DNA of 64,000 nucleotides from Mycoemilia scoparia (Eukaryota > Kickxellomycota > Kickxellomycetes > Kickxellales > Kickxellaceae): positions 372,001 to 436,000 of the forward strand of contig JANBPU010000002.1 in the NCBI GenBank assembly GCA_027575805.1. Direction: 5' to 3'. The position numbers and the translations under genes were made by a program. The notes under the pieces are model-generated. The model did no database searches, was not told where the DNA came from, and was given only the letters and a program-made list of their open reading frames with translations. The first letter of the stretch is position 1. Each line of letters begins with the position of its first letter. Below are positions 12,791 through 24,644 of the stretch, one piece after another.

Positions 12791-13829
12791 AAAGCAGGCA
12801 GTAAGCGAGTGCACTCATCAAGTTGTTCAGCATTGGTGATGACAGTAGGTGCAATTTTGCAATTGCAATGAGTGTTTTCCTATGGCGATCTCGGATATTC
12901 CACTGCCAAGGTAGCTTCACACACAATCTCATCCAGTTGAATTACTTCTTATCAGATGAAAATGGCCAAAAATTTCCTTCCAAACCTTATGTGGAATATT
13001 CTGCTATTACTTGGGATCTGCATTCACACACTGTCTGTATGATTTTAACCCCAATAGACCCTTTTACATCAACATGATTTCTGCTGTGGAGCTGAAATGG
13101 CTGATCGGTATTTTCCGTTGTATAGATATTTTCCAACATTAGGGAACTGAGCTGCAGAATATTGTTCTTCAACGATACTGAGCTTTTGTCATTCAGCTAT
13201 CAGATATGAAACGCACCCAGTGCTTACGGACACCAGGTGCTTTCTTGGTTTCAGCTTGAGATTTCTGGCTACCTTTCCCATACTCACAAAGCGGAATGAC
13301 CACATTTTGTCAGAGGATATCTTCGTGTCGTTTAACTATAACATACAAATAAATTCATTTGGTTTGTTGAATTTATCGGAAATTCCACACAATGTTGTAA
13401 ATAGCAGTGAAAATGCAATTAGGTGTCTTTTAGTGCAAGCCAAATGGCGTGCTGTGCATTGGCATGGGCACGGTGGAAAGAAGGTATGTCCCCCCTTTAC
13501 CATACTCCCCTGCAGATTTTGGGTGTGTTTTGTGGGCTTCTAGCAAAGAAACAAGGGGTTGAAGGAGGGGGCATATCTGATGGAAATAGCATCAGATAAC
13601 GAGTCATAGTGAGGATGCTGGAACAAAGAGTGAACAGCACTTGCCCACTCAGCTGCATCAACATTGATCACAATCCACAGTGAGAGCAATAACAATTTCA
13701 GCAACAGCGAATAGCATTCCTCCGTGATGGCGTGCTCAAAGATTTCACACCAGCTGTGCAGGCTTGGTTTGCCTTTTTGACAGTAGCCATACCTACCGAA
13801 ATATCAACGGTATTAGGCTGAGGAGTTTG

Positions 13830-13853
13830 TCAGGGGTTTAACTATCCCCCTGA
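13830..13853. promoter_or_regulatory. Palindromic pair of stress-response elements (STRE)
   Basis: TCAGGGG and CCCCTGA half sites face each other in a 24-base near-palindrome, ending 200 bases before the zinc-finger start at 14053. The right-arm copy has the equivalent at 29192-29214, 194 bases before its start. Msn2/Msn4-type fingers, which both genes encode, bind AGGGG in yeast, so autoregulation is a reasonable inference. Further CCCCT or AGGGG cores lie at about 13487, 13511 and 13567. Confidence 0.5.
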
Positions 13854-14052
13854 ATTTTCCATGTCCTCTCCTGCGGTATGGTTATATATGAGTAGCTCGG
13901 CCTTCTCTTGTTCTCCAAGATATACCAAACAAACCGGGTTCCCCTCCATTTTCTATTCTTTAATTTTTCCAATCACTCAGGAAGGCTATTTTACTTTCAC
14001 AAAACCGTCATCCATTGCGCCTTGCAAAACCAAAATCCCAAACTACAACATA

Positions 14053-15155
14053 ATGCTTCCTTCACTAAAGGACATCCTAGCAAACGATCTTCCAAGCTAT
14101 TGCTCAGGATATGTAAGTGTTTCGACCGTTATTCATGCACCCATCACCAATGCAGTAGCATTTCCAAGAGTCATTTTATCCAAGAAATTCTATACTGACA
14201 TGTATTCTAAACTGTCCCTTTTTTACAGGCTTCAAACACAGCATTTCCTCTTCCCTCGCCCCCGCTGTCTTACCAGGCATCGTCTCCAATCTCCAGCTCA
14301 AGCACTCTCAACACACCCAGCCCTATACTTTTGACTCTAACCCCTCCACTCATTCCTACCTCTAAATGCCGCACTTCTTTACCATCTCCTTTAGAGGAAG
14401 CGCCAAGGTTGTGTCCTCTCGAGCAACTTGCTGCTCTAGCATCTGCTGCAGAGCCTTGTAGGGTGACTCATCCCCCACCCCCTTCACGGGGAGCAGCAAA
14501 AAGAAGAGTCTTGACACCAAAATCCCGTGACTACGTCTGTAGTGAGATGAACTGCAATGCTTCATTCACCCGCTCAGAGCACCTTAAACGTCATGCATTG
14601 ACTCATACTCAAGAGAAGCCATATCAGTGTTCTGAGCCTGAGTGCGGCCGTCGTTTCAACCGCCACGATAACTTACTTACACACCAGAGAAGACATCGCA
14701 ATAACCAGCGTCTATCTTCTTTACGCTCTACACCTGCTCCACTCGCAGTCACAAACATTAATGCTCTTCTCAACAACCCACAATCCACATCAGCAGGCTA
14801 TCCTGTATCCTCCTCCTCCTCAAGTTCCTCTCAAGACCAAGACTCATCTTCTGTCCACGACGTACAGCGTGGAAGCACTGGCAAGGCACGCAAGAAGACT
14901 GTGTCTTCGCGCTATCGCAACAAGGAACTCAAGCCATTTTCCTGCGATGAGTGCGGAAAAAGGTTCGGGCGTCTGGAGCACGTTCGCAGACACAAGCTCG
15001 TCCATACCAAGGAGCGGCCTTTTACATGCACAATCTGCCACAAAACCTTCGCCCGTAGTGACAATATGCTCCAGCATATGCGTGCTCACGAACGCAAAAC
15101 TGATGGTGGACCTGTTGATGCAATTCATGCTTCTGTAGAAGCGATAAAAGCCTAA
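14053..15155 (+). CDS. Msn2/Msn4-like C2H2 zinc-finger transcription factor, left copy
   Basis: This is a probable stress-type transcription factor of 328 residues. Exons are 14053-14112 and 14229-15155. The N terminus ([12 protein letters not shown]) is shared with the right copy. A Ser/Pro-rich region follows, then four C2H2 fingers at about 122-146, 152-176, 257-279 and 285-307. Fingers 3 and 4 carry the recognition pattern RLEHVRRH and RSDNMLQH joined by a TKERPF linker, the same layout as the STRE-binding pair of yeast Msn2. Fingers 1 and 2 have RSEHLKRH and RHDNLLTH. A poly-Ser tract near 214-221 separates the pairs. From residue 258 on, the DNA is almost identical to the right copy, while the rest is only about 80 percent alike. 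DNA target is inferred from the finger residues. Confidence 0.85.
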
Positions 15156-15330
15156 TTTTACTATATATTGCTTTCTTGTTTTATTATGCGCTTAGATACA
15201 CACACTGCTCTGAATTTTTCATCTACAGATTTATTAAGATTTTCGATTTTGTAACTTTAGCACCGACTGTAAATAATTATATAATAAATACTCCACTATA
15301 GCAAAAATTTATTATGATATAATCCAATTA

Positions 15331-17741
15331 TCAAAAGAAATCCAAAAAGTGCTTATTGACTCTCTTCAGTGTGGCTCTAGATGGATTTGCCTAAAATTAA
15401 CATAAATTATATGTATTTAGACAAAGTTTAAAACAATACAAACTAGTTCCAATTTTCTTACCTTTTGCCAGGACGAAACAATCCACATCAGTCGTTTATG
15501 TATAAATGCTTTATTTATCCCTACTCAAATTAATGTATAGCTGAGAACGTGATCCTGGCTTACTTCTTTTCTCTCAATTATAATACCTACCTTTAGCTTG
15601 ATTTCCATCCTCAATAAAAGTCCCTACGTGTTGATAGTATCCATTATAGCAGCAGCTTGCATACTTTGGCTAATAGTTTTATTTTTAAAGATTTTAGAGC
15701 TTACCATCATTGTCAAAATACTTTGTTAGTATTGCCAATGTGATCCCAACAGACCTATCCATCCCTATAAAACGCATTTGCCATGTTATTGCCCAAATTT
15801 CAAAGAATTGGTGTTTTGAAGTGGAATGATGTGTATAGAAATAGATATATGTGTATTTAGTGGATCGAATTGCTAGGTTAGCAGGTTTTACCTTGACTAC
15901 AGTGAACCAAGACTTTTTCATTTTTCAAGAGCACTTTTCTAGCAAAATCTAAGGCCATTGGGATATTTTCTCCAAGAGCATGCTGGCCTTTCTTTCCTTC
16001 TGGAATTGGAAGATACAAATATCTACTCTTTAGAGCCGGTGTTTTGTTTGGTTCGTATTCTGGGGCACCGCAATTTATTATAGCAGAAAAGTTGTCCCAG
16101 CACTCTGGTGGTCGCCCACTTGATCTACTACCAACAGCTATGTTGGTGTTGTTTATAAACCGCCAGAATATTTGAGCAGGGCCTGATTCAGTCATTTCTG
16201 TGTTGAATCCAGGATCCTGGTTGGCGTTTTCACCGACTATTCTCTGGACTACATCTTGGGAATCTTGAGAACTTTCGAGTATTTCTACTCTGTGTTTCCA
16301 AAATAGCCGCGGAGAAAGGCCCTACAGTTGATTTCAAAAAGTACATAATTATAGCTGGAATAACCGAGTATATTCAGATATTCCTAGCTGGGGTTATAAA
16401 CCATGTCGCTTACCATGGACCACGTCTCATGGTCATCTGCAGAGCCTTGGACATAGAGGTAACCGGGCCTGTTCTCAACACCTTCAGCCGATTCTTCAAC
16501 AGCCTTCGAAGCACTCACGCAAATGATAGGGAAGAAAGAAACATCAGAAAAATCTGGTAAAGAAGCAGGCGACTGATTTCTTGTTACCCATATAGGTCGT
16601 AAGGGTATCCTTGTTGACGATATTATAGCCTTGATGTCCAATCCCGAAGCCTAGAAGAATAGAGTTTGGATAGTTTAAGTTTAAAATCAAATATAGAAAT
16701 GCACAGCAGCAGCAACAACAACACTAGTGGTTTAAACAACATACCAACAGTCGATTGGCAAATTCAGGAATCAATTTCTCTATTTGGCTATGTTCGGACT
16801 GAGACACCAGGTGAGGTGGGGTATGCAGCTCGCAATCCCAATCAGAGCTGAATGCTGGATGGTCTTTGTCATCTTCACTAGCGGATTTAGAAATGTATTC
16901 CTTTATAGCATAGTTCCATGTTGCACACCATATTGGGATTGTCTTGGTAAATGAATCTGGCATCATTTTCCCCTTTCTTGTCGAATCAACAATTATGCAG
17001 CTACATAGTTACATAATTGATAATTAATATTATAAGGCCAGCTTGTGGCTGGTGGTTTTATCCAAGTAATTTGTTGTTGTTGCTATACTTACCCACGGTA
17101 ATTCTTTACAACATCAAATAGTTGCAAATTGACTCTCCTCAAATTAAAGTTCCAAACTCCATTATGCCCATCAGTGGACTTGAAATAAACACTGGTTGCG
17201 AATATCTAATGTGTATATCTTGTTTTAGCAACGAGATCCTTCAATGCTCATTGTACAGTATAGTTAAAATGAATACTTGCCCTTTCAGGATCTATATACC
17301 ATCTCCCACATCTTTCATTTGCTATACATATATATAATGATTAGCCAAGTGGGGTGTGTAGCTAAACTGACTGCTGTATTCTTGAGTGTGTTGCTGTGCT
17401 GCATACCTATTACAGGAAAGGACGGATACAGGACGGATACATCCTTAACAAACTTTGAATCTTCCTCTATAGATTTTAGGCGATTATATCTATACAACCA
17501 GACCCTTTATACATCAATTTCCTTTGTTGAAAATGGCATATAAAATGTAGCAATTTACTATCATTCCTTACATGTTTTTAGCATCTTTTCTTAACTGTTC
17601 AACTACTTGTCTGTGCGATGGCAACTCTAGACCAGCATCAAACTCAAAACTAATATCATCGGCCTCCATGCGTTCAAACAATTCAACGAATAGATTTCCT
17701 TTGGCTTTGAAACTTTTCCGAAAAACGTCACTGTCAAGCAT
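15331..17741 (-). CDS. RIT1: Initiator tRNA 2'-O-ribosyl phosphate transferase
   Basis: Rit1 adds a phosphoribosyl group to A64 of initiator tRNA-Met, which keeps that tRNA out of elongation. Eleven exons: 17572-17741, 17407-17489, 17281-17321, 17093-17205, 16745-17000, 16414-16650, 15892-16321, 15705-15764, 15591-15623, 15462-15508 and 15331-15390, giving 509 residues (yeast 513). Family segments include ANERCGRWYIDPE, YFKSTDGHNGVWNF, IIVDSTRKGK, LSKT-like FTKTIPIWCA and HTPPHLVSQSEHSQIE. The C-terminal dual-specificity-phosphatase-like fold has VLVHCSQGMDRSVGITLAIL and the closing NPSRATLKRVNKHF. Exon 3 ends in a GC donor (GCAAGT at 17280-17275). Exon 9 is only 33 bases. The gene shares a 135-bp divergent promoter with ZPR1. 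Confidence 0.93.
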
Positions 17742-17876
17742 TTTTGATCCAAAAATCTGTTTGGGTTATGGGGAAGACAATTAAATTACCATTGCTTTTG
17801 TCAATCAATTGAAATTTTTTGGTATTTGGGATCAATCTCCTTCTCATACTTCTTATTTTATTTTAATAACACAAAA
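17742..17876. promoter_or_regulatory. Compact bidirectional promoter RIT1 / ZPR1
   Basis: Only 135 bases separate the start codons of two divergent genes. One acts on initiator tRNA and the other on the elongation factor eEF1A. It must hold both promoters or one shared element. Shared control is inference. Confidence 0.6.
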
Positions 17877-19333
17877 ATGTCTCAGCAAAACAACGAAGAC
17901 GCAAACAAATCTGGGTCCAAAAAGAGACTTTTCGAAGAAATCAGTGGGGAATCCATGGGAAATGCCATTGAAAGTCTTTGCATGAATTGCCATGAGCAGG
18001 TATGTGACCACAATTTTACCCAAATGATACAACGAATACACAGTATCTCTACTAGGGTCACCATCAGCCAAAAAATAGACTGTGCTACCATTACTTATTC
18101 TCTGTTTTTTGATACTAGGGAACTACAAGGATGTTGCTTACCAGAATCCCCCACTTTAAGGATATAATTCTAATGGCTTTTGAGTGTCCCCATTGTGGAC
18201 TCAAAAATAACGAGGTTCAATCTGGAGAAGCTATCCAAGAAAAGGGAATTGAGTATTCTTGTAAGATTGATTCCAAACAAGATTTGGATCGTCAAATTGT
18301 TCGCGCTGAATCTGCCGTAGTGATAATCCCAGAAATAGAGCTTGAGATTCCTGGCGGAAAGAGTGGGCAGCTTACTACCGTCGAAGGATTGCTTCAGGGC
18401 ATCATCCATGACTTGTCTATGGATCAACCAGAGCGTAAAGAAAAGGCACCTAACGTGTACGAGGCAATTGAAAAAATTCTTGCCACCATAAAAGGATACA
18501 TGGAAAAATTCGATCCCTTCACACTAAAATTAAGCGATCCATCAGGAAACAGCTACATCGAGAATCTACATGCTCCAATGGCTGATCCCAAGCTTCATGC
18601 AAAGCAGTTTAGGAGAAACGCAGAGCAAAACCAGGCCCTTGGTTTACAAACGCCCGAGGTCGAGGAAGAAAGAGAAAAGGAATCACGCGAAAAGCTCGAA
18701 AAGACTTTGCAGGAAGCCTCCCACCATGACGAAATTATTTCTTTCCCTGCAAACTGCTCTTCCTGCAATGCCCCATCAGAAACCCGCATGAAGATGTTTG
18801 ATATCCCACATTTTAAGGAGGTCATCATCATGTCTACAACCTGTGACCACTGCGGATACAAATCAAACGAAGTTAAGAGTGGAGGTGCTATTTCTGCCAA
18901 AGGGACGCGCATTACCCTTAAGCTCGTTGACGAAGAAGATTTGTCCCGCGACTTGCTAAAGTCAGAGACTTGTGGTCTTAGGGTTCCTGAAATCGATTTG
19001 GACCTTACCCCTGGCACCCTTGGTGGTAGATTCACTACTGTTGAAGGTCTGCTTCGCCAGGTCCACGATGAGCTTGTCCAAAAAATACCATTTGTAGATG
19101 GCGACTCAGTGGTCAACGAGCGCAAGGCTAAGTTCAAAACCTTCCTTGAAAAGCTTGACAACATTGTTTCTGGAAACAGCTTCCCATGCACATTAATCAT
19201 TGACGATCCTGTTAGCAACAGCTACTTGCAAAATTTGTATGCACCAGATCCAGATCCAAACATGACTATTGAGGAATATGAACGAACATGGGATCAAAAT
19301 GAGGACCTGGGTCTTAATGATATTGATGTTTAA
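17877..19333 (+). CDS. ZPR1: Zinc-finger protein ZPR1
   Basis: ZPR1 is a conserved eukaryotic factor that binds and helps fold eEF1A and moves between cytoplasm and nucleus. Exons are 17877-17999 and 18119-19333, giving 445 residues. It has the family's two tandem modules. Zinc finger 1 has Cys35/Cys38 and Cys64/Cys67 and zinc finger 2 has Cys254/Cys257 and Cys283/Cys286. Each is followed by an A/B beta domain with the repeated signatures IPEIELEIP...TTVEGLL and VPEIDLDLTPGTLGGRFTTVEGLL and by NSYIENL or NSYLQNL. The highly charged linker EEEREKESREKLEKTL lies between them. Nothing is missing. Confidence 0.97.
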
Positions 19334-19442
19334 GCAGCATTATTCATTGGACTTTTTAGCCTAAACGCTTTCATTATAATAAATGTGTTTTTTTAATTCA
19401 TCAGTATTTCTTTTATTCTATGTTTAAGATATAATCCAACAA

Positions 19443-21714
19443 TTATTTCAAAGTACTATTCGCCATTTCTTCTATCGACTTTTTAAGATCCTCGGCAGTT
19501 GGTGGCGATTTTTCCAAAAATAGTGTCGCGAAGCTTTTGCTTTTTGAGTTATTCTGGTCGCTATATAGGCTTTCTAAGCTATCGAATGTGTCGTTTTGTA
19601 GTTCATCTAATAGCTCATGGACAGCACAGTCTACCTCCAAAGACAATTTCTTTGAAATTGATTCGGCTACAGAATCTAAATAGTCACATTGCTTTCTGAA
19701 AAGTAAATTCCAGCGTGATTTAACAAAAAGTACGCCCAAAATAGATGCACCGATACTAGCGGGAAGCGCCATTTCAAGTGGAAGAGTATAGACAAATGGT
19801 CCTGCAACAGCAGCAGCCTCAATAGCCCAAAAGGCAGACCAAGTTAGTCTCATATAGGATGTGATGCTGCCAAATACCCTGCTATCCTTAATACTTTGCT
19901 TTTCGCGACTAATTACGTTAGTAAAGCGCAAAGGGTCAATGACATTGTGCCAATCAAGAACTTTATTTAGATTTTGTTCTAGCTCATTTAACTTTTCGAC
20001 ATTATGCGATTTATATCCTAGAATCTGGTCCTCTAGAAGATTGTTTTTCAACAAAACGATTTTGTCTCGCAATGACTTTATTGTTGTTGAAAGATACTGG
20101 TTCAATCTTCCAGTTGTATGGACAATCTATATTACATATAAACGCATAGTTAATAATGTGGTACATGCAAGTAATACAAACTTCTAAAGTGCCATCCTTA
20201 CATTTAATTCCGACTTATTCAGCAATTTGTCAAATATGATATTATCAAAATTATCTGCGACTTCATTTACGCGTACAAGCAAAGACTGCCAAATCCATCC
20301 CTGATGATACCACTGAGTGATGGCCCCTTTGGTGCCACCAAGATCATAACTGATTGCAAACATCTCTCTTCCAAAAAAATCTCTTCTGACTGTGTCCAAT
20401 ATGTCTCTTCTATCACTGAGGGCCGACTTTATTAATTGTCCGACAATACTGACATCTGACTTTCGATATTGCGGTGAACCATCAACATCCTCAATGGCTA
20501 GCAAAGCTGTTGTCAAAGCAGACCTTTTCTTTTGAGATTCTATTTCAAGGCTATCTCTAGTTAAAAAGGTATCTTCAAGATACTTTTTCAGGCCATCAAT
20601 CTCGACTACATTTGGACCAGATAAAAGCAAGAGTTCAGACTTTTTTGTGGAAGGCAGTGTGTCATTATAAATCAACTCTTTATCTGAATCAATGTATATT
20701 ATTCCTGTGTTTTTGGGTAATTGTAAATCGCTTTGCTTTGGGACTAAGCTCGCTATTAACTTGCGAATCAGGATTGCGTTTTCATTGATGTCGTCTTTAG
20801 ATAGCTCTTTGGCACTTGGTGGAGCTTCGTGTACAAATGTTACATCTCTTCGGTATCTTAATAGATTATCCCGAATGGATCTTCTTGTAGAATCGCTATT
20901 AATCAATTCATCCTTATCGAGTACATATAATATGCTATCAATATCCGAAGTATCTATTGCTTTTTCAGATCCCGCACTCTTTCCATTTTCTATAAATATA
21001 TATGAATTATTGTTATGATCCAGCAAAATACTGTCTATTTAATATAAGGCCTTTTCATCTGATATACTTACTGCTGGGGATATAGAATTTGGTGTCTTGG
21101 TTGTTAAATAATGATGATGGAATTGAAACCTCAGCACGTCTGTTATCTTGATCTATTTCCCATCTTAGCTCGTTTCCAAATGAAATGGTTGTGTCAATTT
21201 CTTCGATAGCTAGTTGCGAAAACAGCTTATCTACCTTATTAATCACATCTCCCTGACCATTGTTGTCTTTAAACAGCACGTTGCGTAATACCCTCAGCCT
21301 TTGCGATTGTGATGTTTTCAATCCAAAGATCCCAATAACAGTGTCTCTTTGTGAAAGGCGACCAAGAGAATCTTGAATTGCATTAATGAGCTCCAATCGG
21401 GAAACTGGGTCCATGGCCTTATTTGAAAGGTAGTCTTGTACTTGGTTCAAAAGGCCTGATGTTGTTGGTTTTGTGCACAGTTTAAGTTCTCCGCGGACAT
21501 ACTTTATTGGTGGTGACCGAAGGTTGGTGGTTTCTTTAGCACTAGTGTTGAGAAAAGCGCATGAAATAGTAGAGCCTTTGACATCTGCCCTTTGATTATA
21601 TTGACTATACCTAAAGGCTGTTATAGGTTGAAAAGAAGTAGTCAGAGGGTAGAATGAGTTTCTCCCTAGGCCCGAATATAGGGCTCTGCTCTTTGTAATT
21701 TGCATTGCCCACAT
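19443..21714 (-). CDS. Mitochondrial dynamin-related protein, probably Mmc1-like
   Basis: This encodes 719 residues in three exons: 21072-21714, 20202-21034 and 19443-20126. The N terminus (MWAMQITKSRALYSGLGRNSF) is Arg/Ser-rich and acid-poor, like a mitochondrial presequence. No intact GTPase P-loop is visible; IFGLKTSQSQR stands where one might be expected. A paired hydrophobic region at about 587-626 (FWAIEAAAVAGPFVYTL, then a second stretch) looks like a membrane hairpin or paddle, flanked by helical segments, the arrangement of the D2 region of mitofusin-like proteins. This fits the fungal matrix protein Mmc1, a dynamin relative linked to crista shape, but I cannot run a profile search. 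Intron 1 (21035-21071) would be only 37 bases. The start could also be the ATG three codons downstream. Confidence 0.5.
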
Positions 21715-22053
21715 ACCACCCAGAATTGCAATACTAGCGAAAAGTTGTAAAAAGCGATAAACAGCAAGGGATGATCACAGTATACTATAAAATGATGCAG
21801 GGATCTAATCTCTAAACTTGTTTAGTTATGGTTTGTAGTTGAAAATATTGAAAACCAGGCCATGTTAGACAAAAGAGTAAATGATAACAACCAAGTGTAT
21901 GTGTTGTCATCATTTATAATAACTTTGTAAACAAGATTCTGATATTTTTATTCTGAAAAAGTTCTAAACAAAGTAATTTTCTAGCATAAATAGAGACCGA
22001 TGTTCTGGTCGCAGATATTATAAACAATTTTGTGTCGGTCATCTAAACACATA
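21715..22053. other. Intergenic, promoter of the Mmc1-like gene
   Basis: This AT-rich spacer of 339 bases lies between two minus-strand genes. I see no further feature. Confidence 0.45.
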
Positions 22054-23742
22054 TTATCGCCACTTTCCGATCTCACGCTCTTGCTCAAATCTTTGCTTTA
22101 CCCAGTCCAACACATCCTTGGAATAGTATTCTTCAGGGCGGACCTTCAGGGCTTCGTGCTTGTTTGCTTCGGACTTGGTCATACACACACAATTCTGGAA
22201 GGACAGAGGTTTTGAGTAATCCCACCTGGTCAATGCCAGCTTTTCTACTGCACCGGACACAGCACTCTTTCCTTTCCAAATTTCCTCAAGTATATATCCA
22301 CAGTCGTCCTGTGAAAGTATGATATTTCCGCTATTCATGCCATAGGTAAACAAAACTTGTTAGAAATACATTATAATATACGCCCGCATTTGTGGTATTC
22401 TTTTGTATCCGTGCTTACTTTACACCCGCAGCCTTGTTTTCTCTGACTAACAATTCGCGGTGCATACGAACATAGAGCGAGTGTCTGCCTTTGATCGGAA
22501 GGGGGTCAGTAGGGAATCCCGCAAGCTGGGTCAGCGTATAAGTTGCCATAGCCATTCCAAACATAGCTGGCATTGTTCCTATAATATTTGAAAAATCAAG
22601 ATTGTCATATACTCCTCTAGACGGGATACCAGTTACGTTTCAAATCTTTGTTGTTTATACACCCACCTAGGACAGGGACAATACGAACACGGAAATCAGG
22701 GAGCACTGCATACTCATCAGGGTCGTCTTCTTGACTATCTGCTAGAGATAGCAGCTGTACTTTCCCAGGCTTTTCAGTAGAATATACCACAGGTATCCCA
22801 TTCTCAATGCCCATTCTCTTTAACTTGCGACGAACTGCTCTTGAAAGGCCATCCTCTAAACATCCACAGTAATAGGAGTGCGATTCATTTATTAAACGCT
22901 GCTTAGATCATATGAACATTATCACGTATTGTTTATAGCAAACATCGCTTACCGAATGTATTTCCAATATCTGCAATCTGAATACGTGAAGGATCGGCCT
23001 TCATTCCCGCTCCCATAGCGCTTATGACCTTGATGCCATTGGTATGACAATATTTTAATAGATCCAACTTTGTTCCAATATTGTCGATACAGTCAAGAAC
23101 ATAATCAGGGCTTCCAGATAAAAGCTCTTCGGCATTCTCCCCCTTAAACATATCTATGCACGCTTCAATCTTTGCTTGTGGGACGATTCTTGCAAAGTGC
23201 TGCTTCAGTGCATAGGCCTTTGGGGTACCAACATCGCCTCTTACTGCCACAGCGTGACGGTTTAGTGATGACAGAGTGACTTGGTCAAAATCTATCAATC
23301 GGATTCTTTGTACACCCGAGCGGAGAAGCATAAGTGCTGCCCAAGATCCAACACCACCACAGCCAACAACAATGACAAACGAATCCTGCACCTTTTTCAT
23401 CCCATCTTGACCGAAAAATGCCAAATTTCGTGCCAACTGTTCCTGGATAAGCTCTTCTTCTCCTGGGCTCATATATATCGGGGTATCTTTTGTCACAGGC
23501 GCCTCCTTTTCATTAGAGGCACTATACTCATCGGCATCAAAGATTGGTAGGTTTAAATCGTCATCGTCAAGCCCGAATAACTCCTGCTTGAGCCTTTTGC
23601 TTCGTTTGGCCCTTCTGACTTTTTGGGTGGTGAATATTGTGCCGGCGGTAAGGGCTGAAGCTGCAACTGCCGTTATAGCTAGCTGGGTAGCGTTCTTCGA
23701 GTCCCCAAAAGCGCTCGTAACTTTCTCGATCAAGGAAGACAT
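22054..23742 (-). CDS. TCD1: tRNA threonylcarbamoyladenosine dehydratase (TcdA/Tcd1-Tcd2, ThiF/E1-like)
   Basis: The enzyme uses ATP to cyclise t6A37 of tRNAs to ct6A. Exons are 22953-23742, 22667-22855, 22426-22578 and 22054-22355, giving 477 residues (yeast Tcd1 429, Tcd2 447). A hydrophobic N-terminal segment (about 19-40) fits the mitochondrial outer-membrane anchor of the yeast proteins. The E1-like nucleotide site GCGGVGS is at about 127-133, with SLNRHA and DCIDNI (conserved Asp) after it. The family C-terminal parts EDGLSRAVRRKLK, DFRVRIVPVLGTMPAMFG and LTRWD follow. An in-frame TTG lies two codons upstream, so I use the ATG at 23742. The third intron starts GTGTAA rather than the commoner GTAAGT, chosen by phase. 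Confidence 0.9.
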
Positions 23743-23985
23743 GCTCAATTAAGACCACAGTGCCTAAAAATTAATCATCAAAAATTACTTTTTTCTATGG
23801 CAAGCATTCTATGGTGATAGTAAATTATGGTATTGTCAATGCTAAAAAATAAATCGGTGCAAAAAGACTGTGGTTGATGTCTATACTGTGTAAACTAAAA
23901 AATAACAAAAGCTATTGGATTGGGTATAGTGAAAAATTCCAATATAATCTGTCGAGTAGAGACGAAATCTTGTTTCTTCACAGCA

Positions 23986-24644
23986 CTATTTTGGACTAGA
24001 ATCATCGGTGTCCGCACCTGAACTGGAAAGGAGGTACTGGATAACCTTTATAAAAATGAAAAAACCAACCACTATGGCCAAAATCATGTAGCACATATAC
24101 TTGGAATTTGCAGAGTTTACCGTGCGACCCAATCTCCTCTGTGTTCTTCCAAGCATGCCTCGAAACCGATCAAATGTCATTGACTATTTTGTGCCACAGT
24201 TGAAAGCAAAATTGTCAAGAATATTATACATTTCGAGTTGATAAACATGTTCTTGCAAGAACTGTTTTAGACATACTCACCGAGTTATCCAGGTTAGTAT
24301 TATCATTTATGACGCCATCTCGCACATTTACAGTTATCTAAATGGCAATTCCATACAAGGTGGTGAGAATAAGCAAGCTGATAATAACGCCGTTATCCAT
24401 CATATTTCCACAAAATATTCCAACAGGACATACCCGATGCAAAGCATTTACTTTTGATGCCAAATCATCTAATCGTACATCATTCTGTCGCTCTAGCTCC
24501 ATATTGTCATTTGTCTCTTTCCCTTTACCACGCTGGTTGCGCCTTTAGAATTAAGACTTGGATATTAAAGCTATGCATTCAGTTTTTGCTAAAACAGAGC
24601 TGGAACGTAAAATTGAGTAATACTTGCCATAAATTGTTTGACAT
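23986..24644 (-). CDS. Bet1/Sft1 (GS15)-type Qc SNARE
   Basis: This small C-terminally anchored SNARE acts in ER-Golgi or intra-Golgi fusion. Proposed exons are 24628-24644 (17 bases), 24434-24542, 24281-24337 and 23986-24183, giving 126 residues (yeast Bet1 142, Sft1 97). The SNARE heptads run from NDVRLDDLASKVNALHRI to about SMTFDRFRGMLGRT. A single membrane helix (about CYMILAIVVGFFIFIKVIQYLL) follows and a short tail ends the protein. Exons 2-4 are well supported by phase and similarity. The tiny first exon needs a GC donor (GCAAGT) and is tentative. Counting back from the helix, the central-layer glutamine of Bet1 seems replaced by Asp or Asn. I cannot separate Bet1 from Sft1. Confidence 0.72.

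Larger units (their letters stand above)
12004..14052. other. Long non-coding stretch: left arm of the inverted duplication
   Basis: No intact gene is present here. It holds an SDR pseudogene (12500-12790), then segments such as 13354-13490 and 13600-13720 that match, in reverse complement, the spacer of the right arm (29340-29700), and the paired STRE at 13830-13853. A TATA-like GGTTATATATGAG sits near 13880. The first 500 bases (12004-12499) match nothing I recognise. Confidence 0.6.
12500..15155 (+). repeat. Inverted segmental duplication, left arm
   Basis: The arm carries an SDR pseudogene, a spacer and the zinc-finger gene in that order. The same order is found on the minus strand from about 31040 down to 27905. 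Similarity is patchy in the spacer, clear in the zinc-finger coding region, and reaches 279 of 280 identical bases at 14824-15103. Confidence 0.85.

Noticed and set aside
15878..16195. Myotubularin or protein-tyrosine-phosphatase gene, suggested by VLVHCSQG
   Set aside because: The upstream exons (IIVDSTRKGK, HTPPHLVSQSEHSQIE) and the C-terminal NPSRATLKRVNKHF are RIT1 signatures; the phosphatase-like fold is the known C-terminal domain of Rit1.
18595..19218. A 207-codon minus-strand frame
   Set aside because: It lies wholly opposite ZPR1 coding sequence and has Ser-rich, family-less content; it is a codon-bias shadow.
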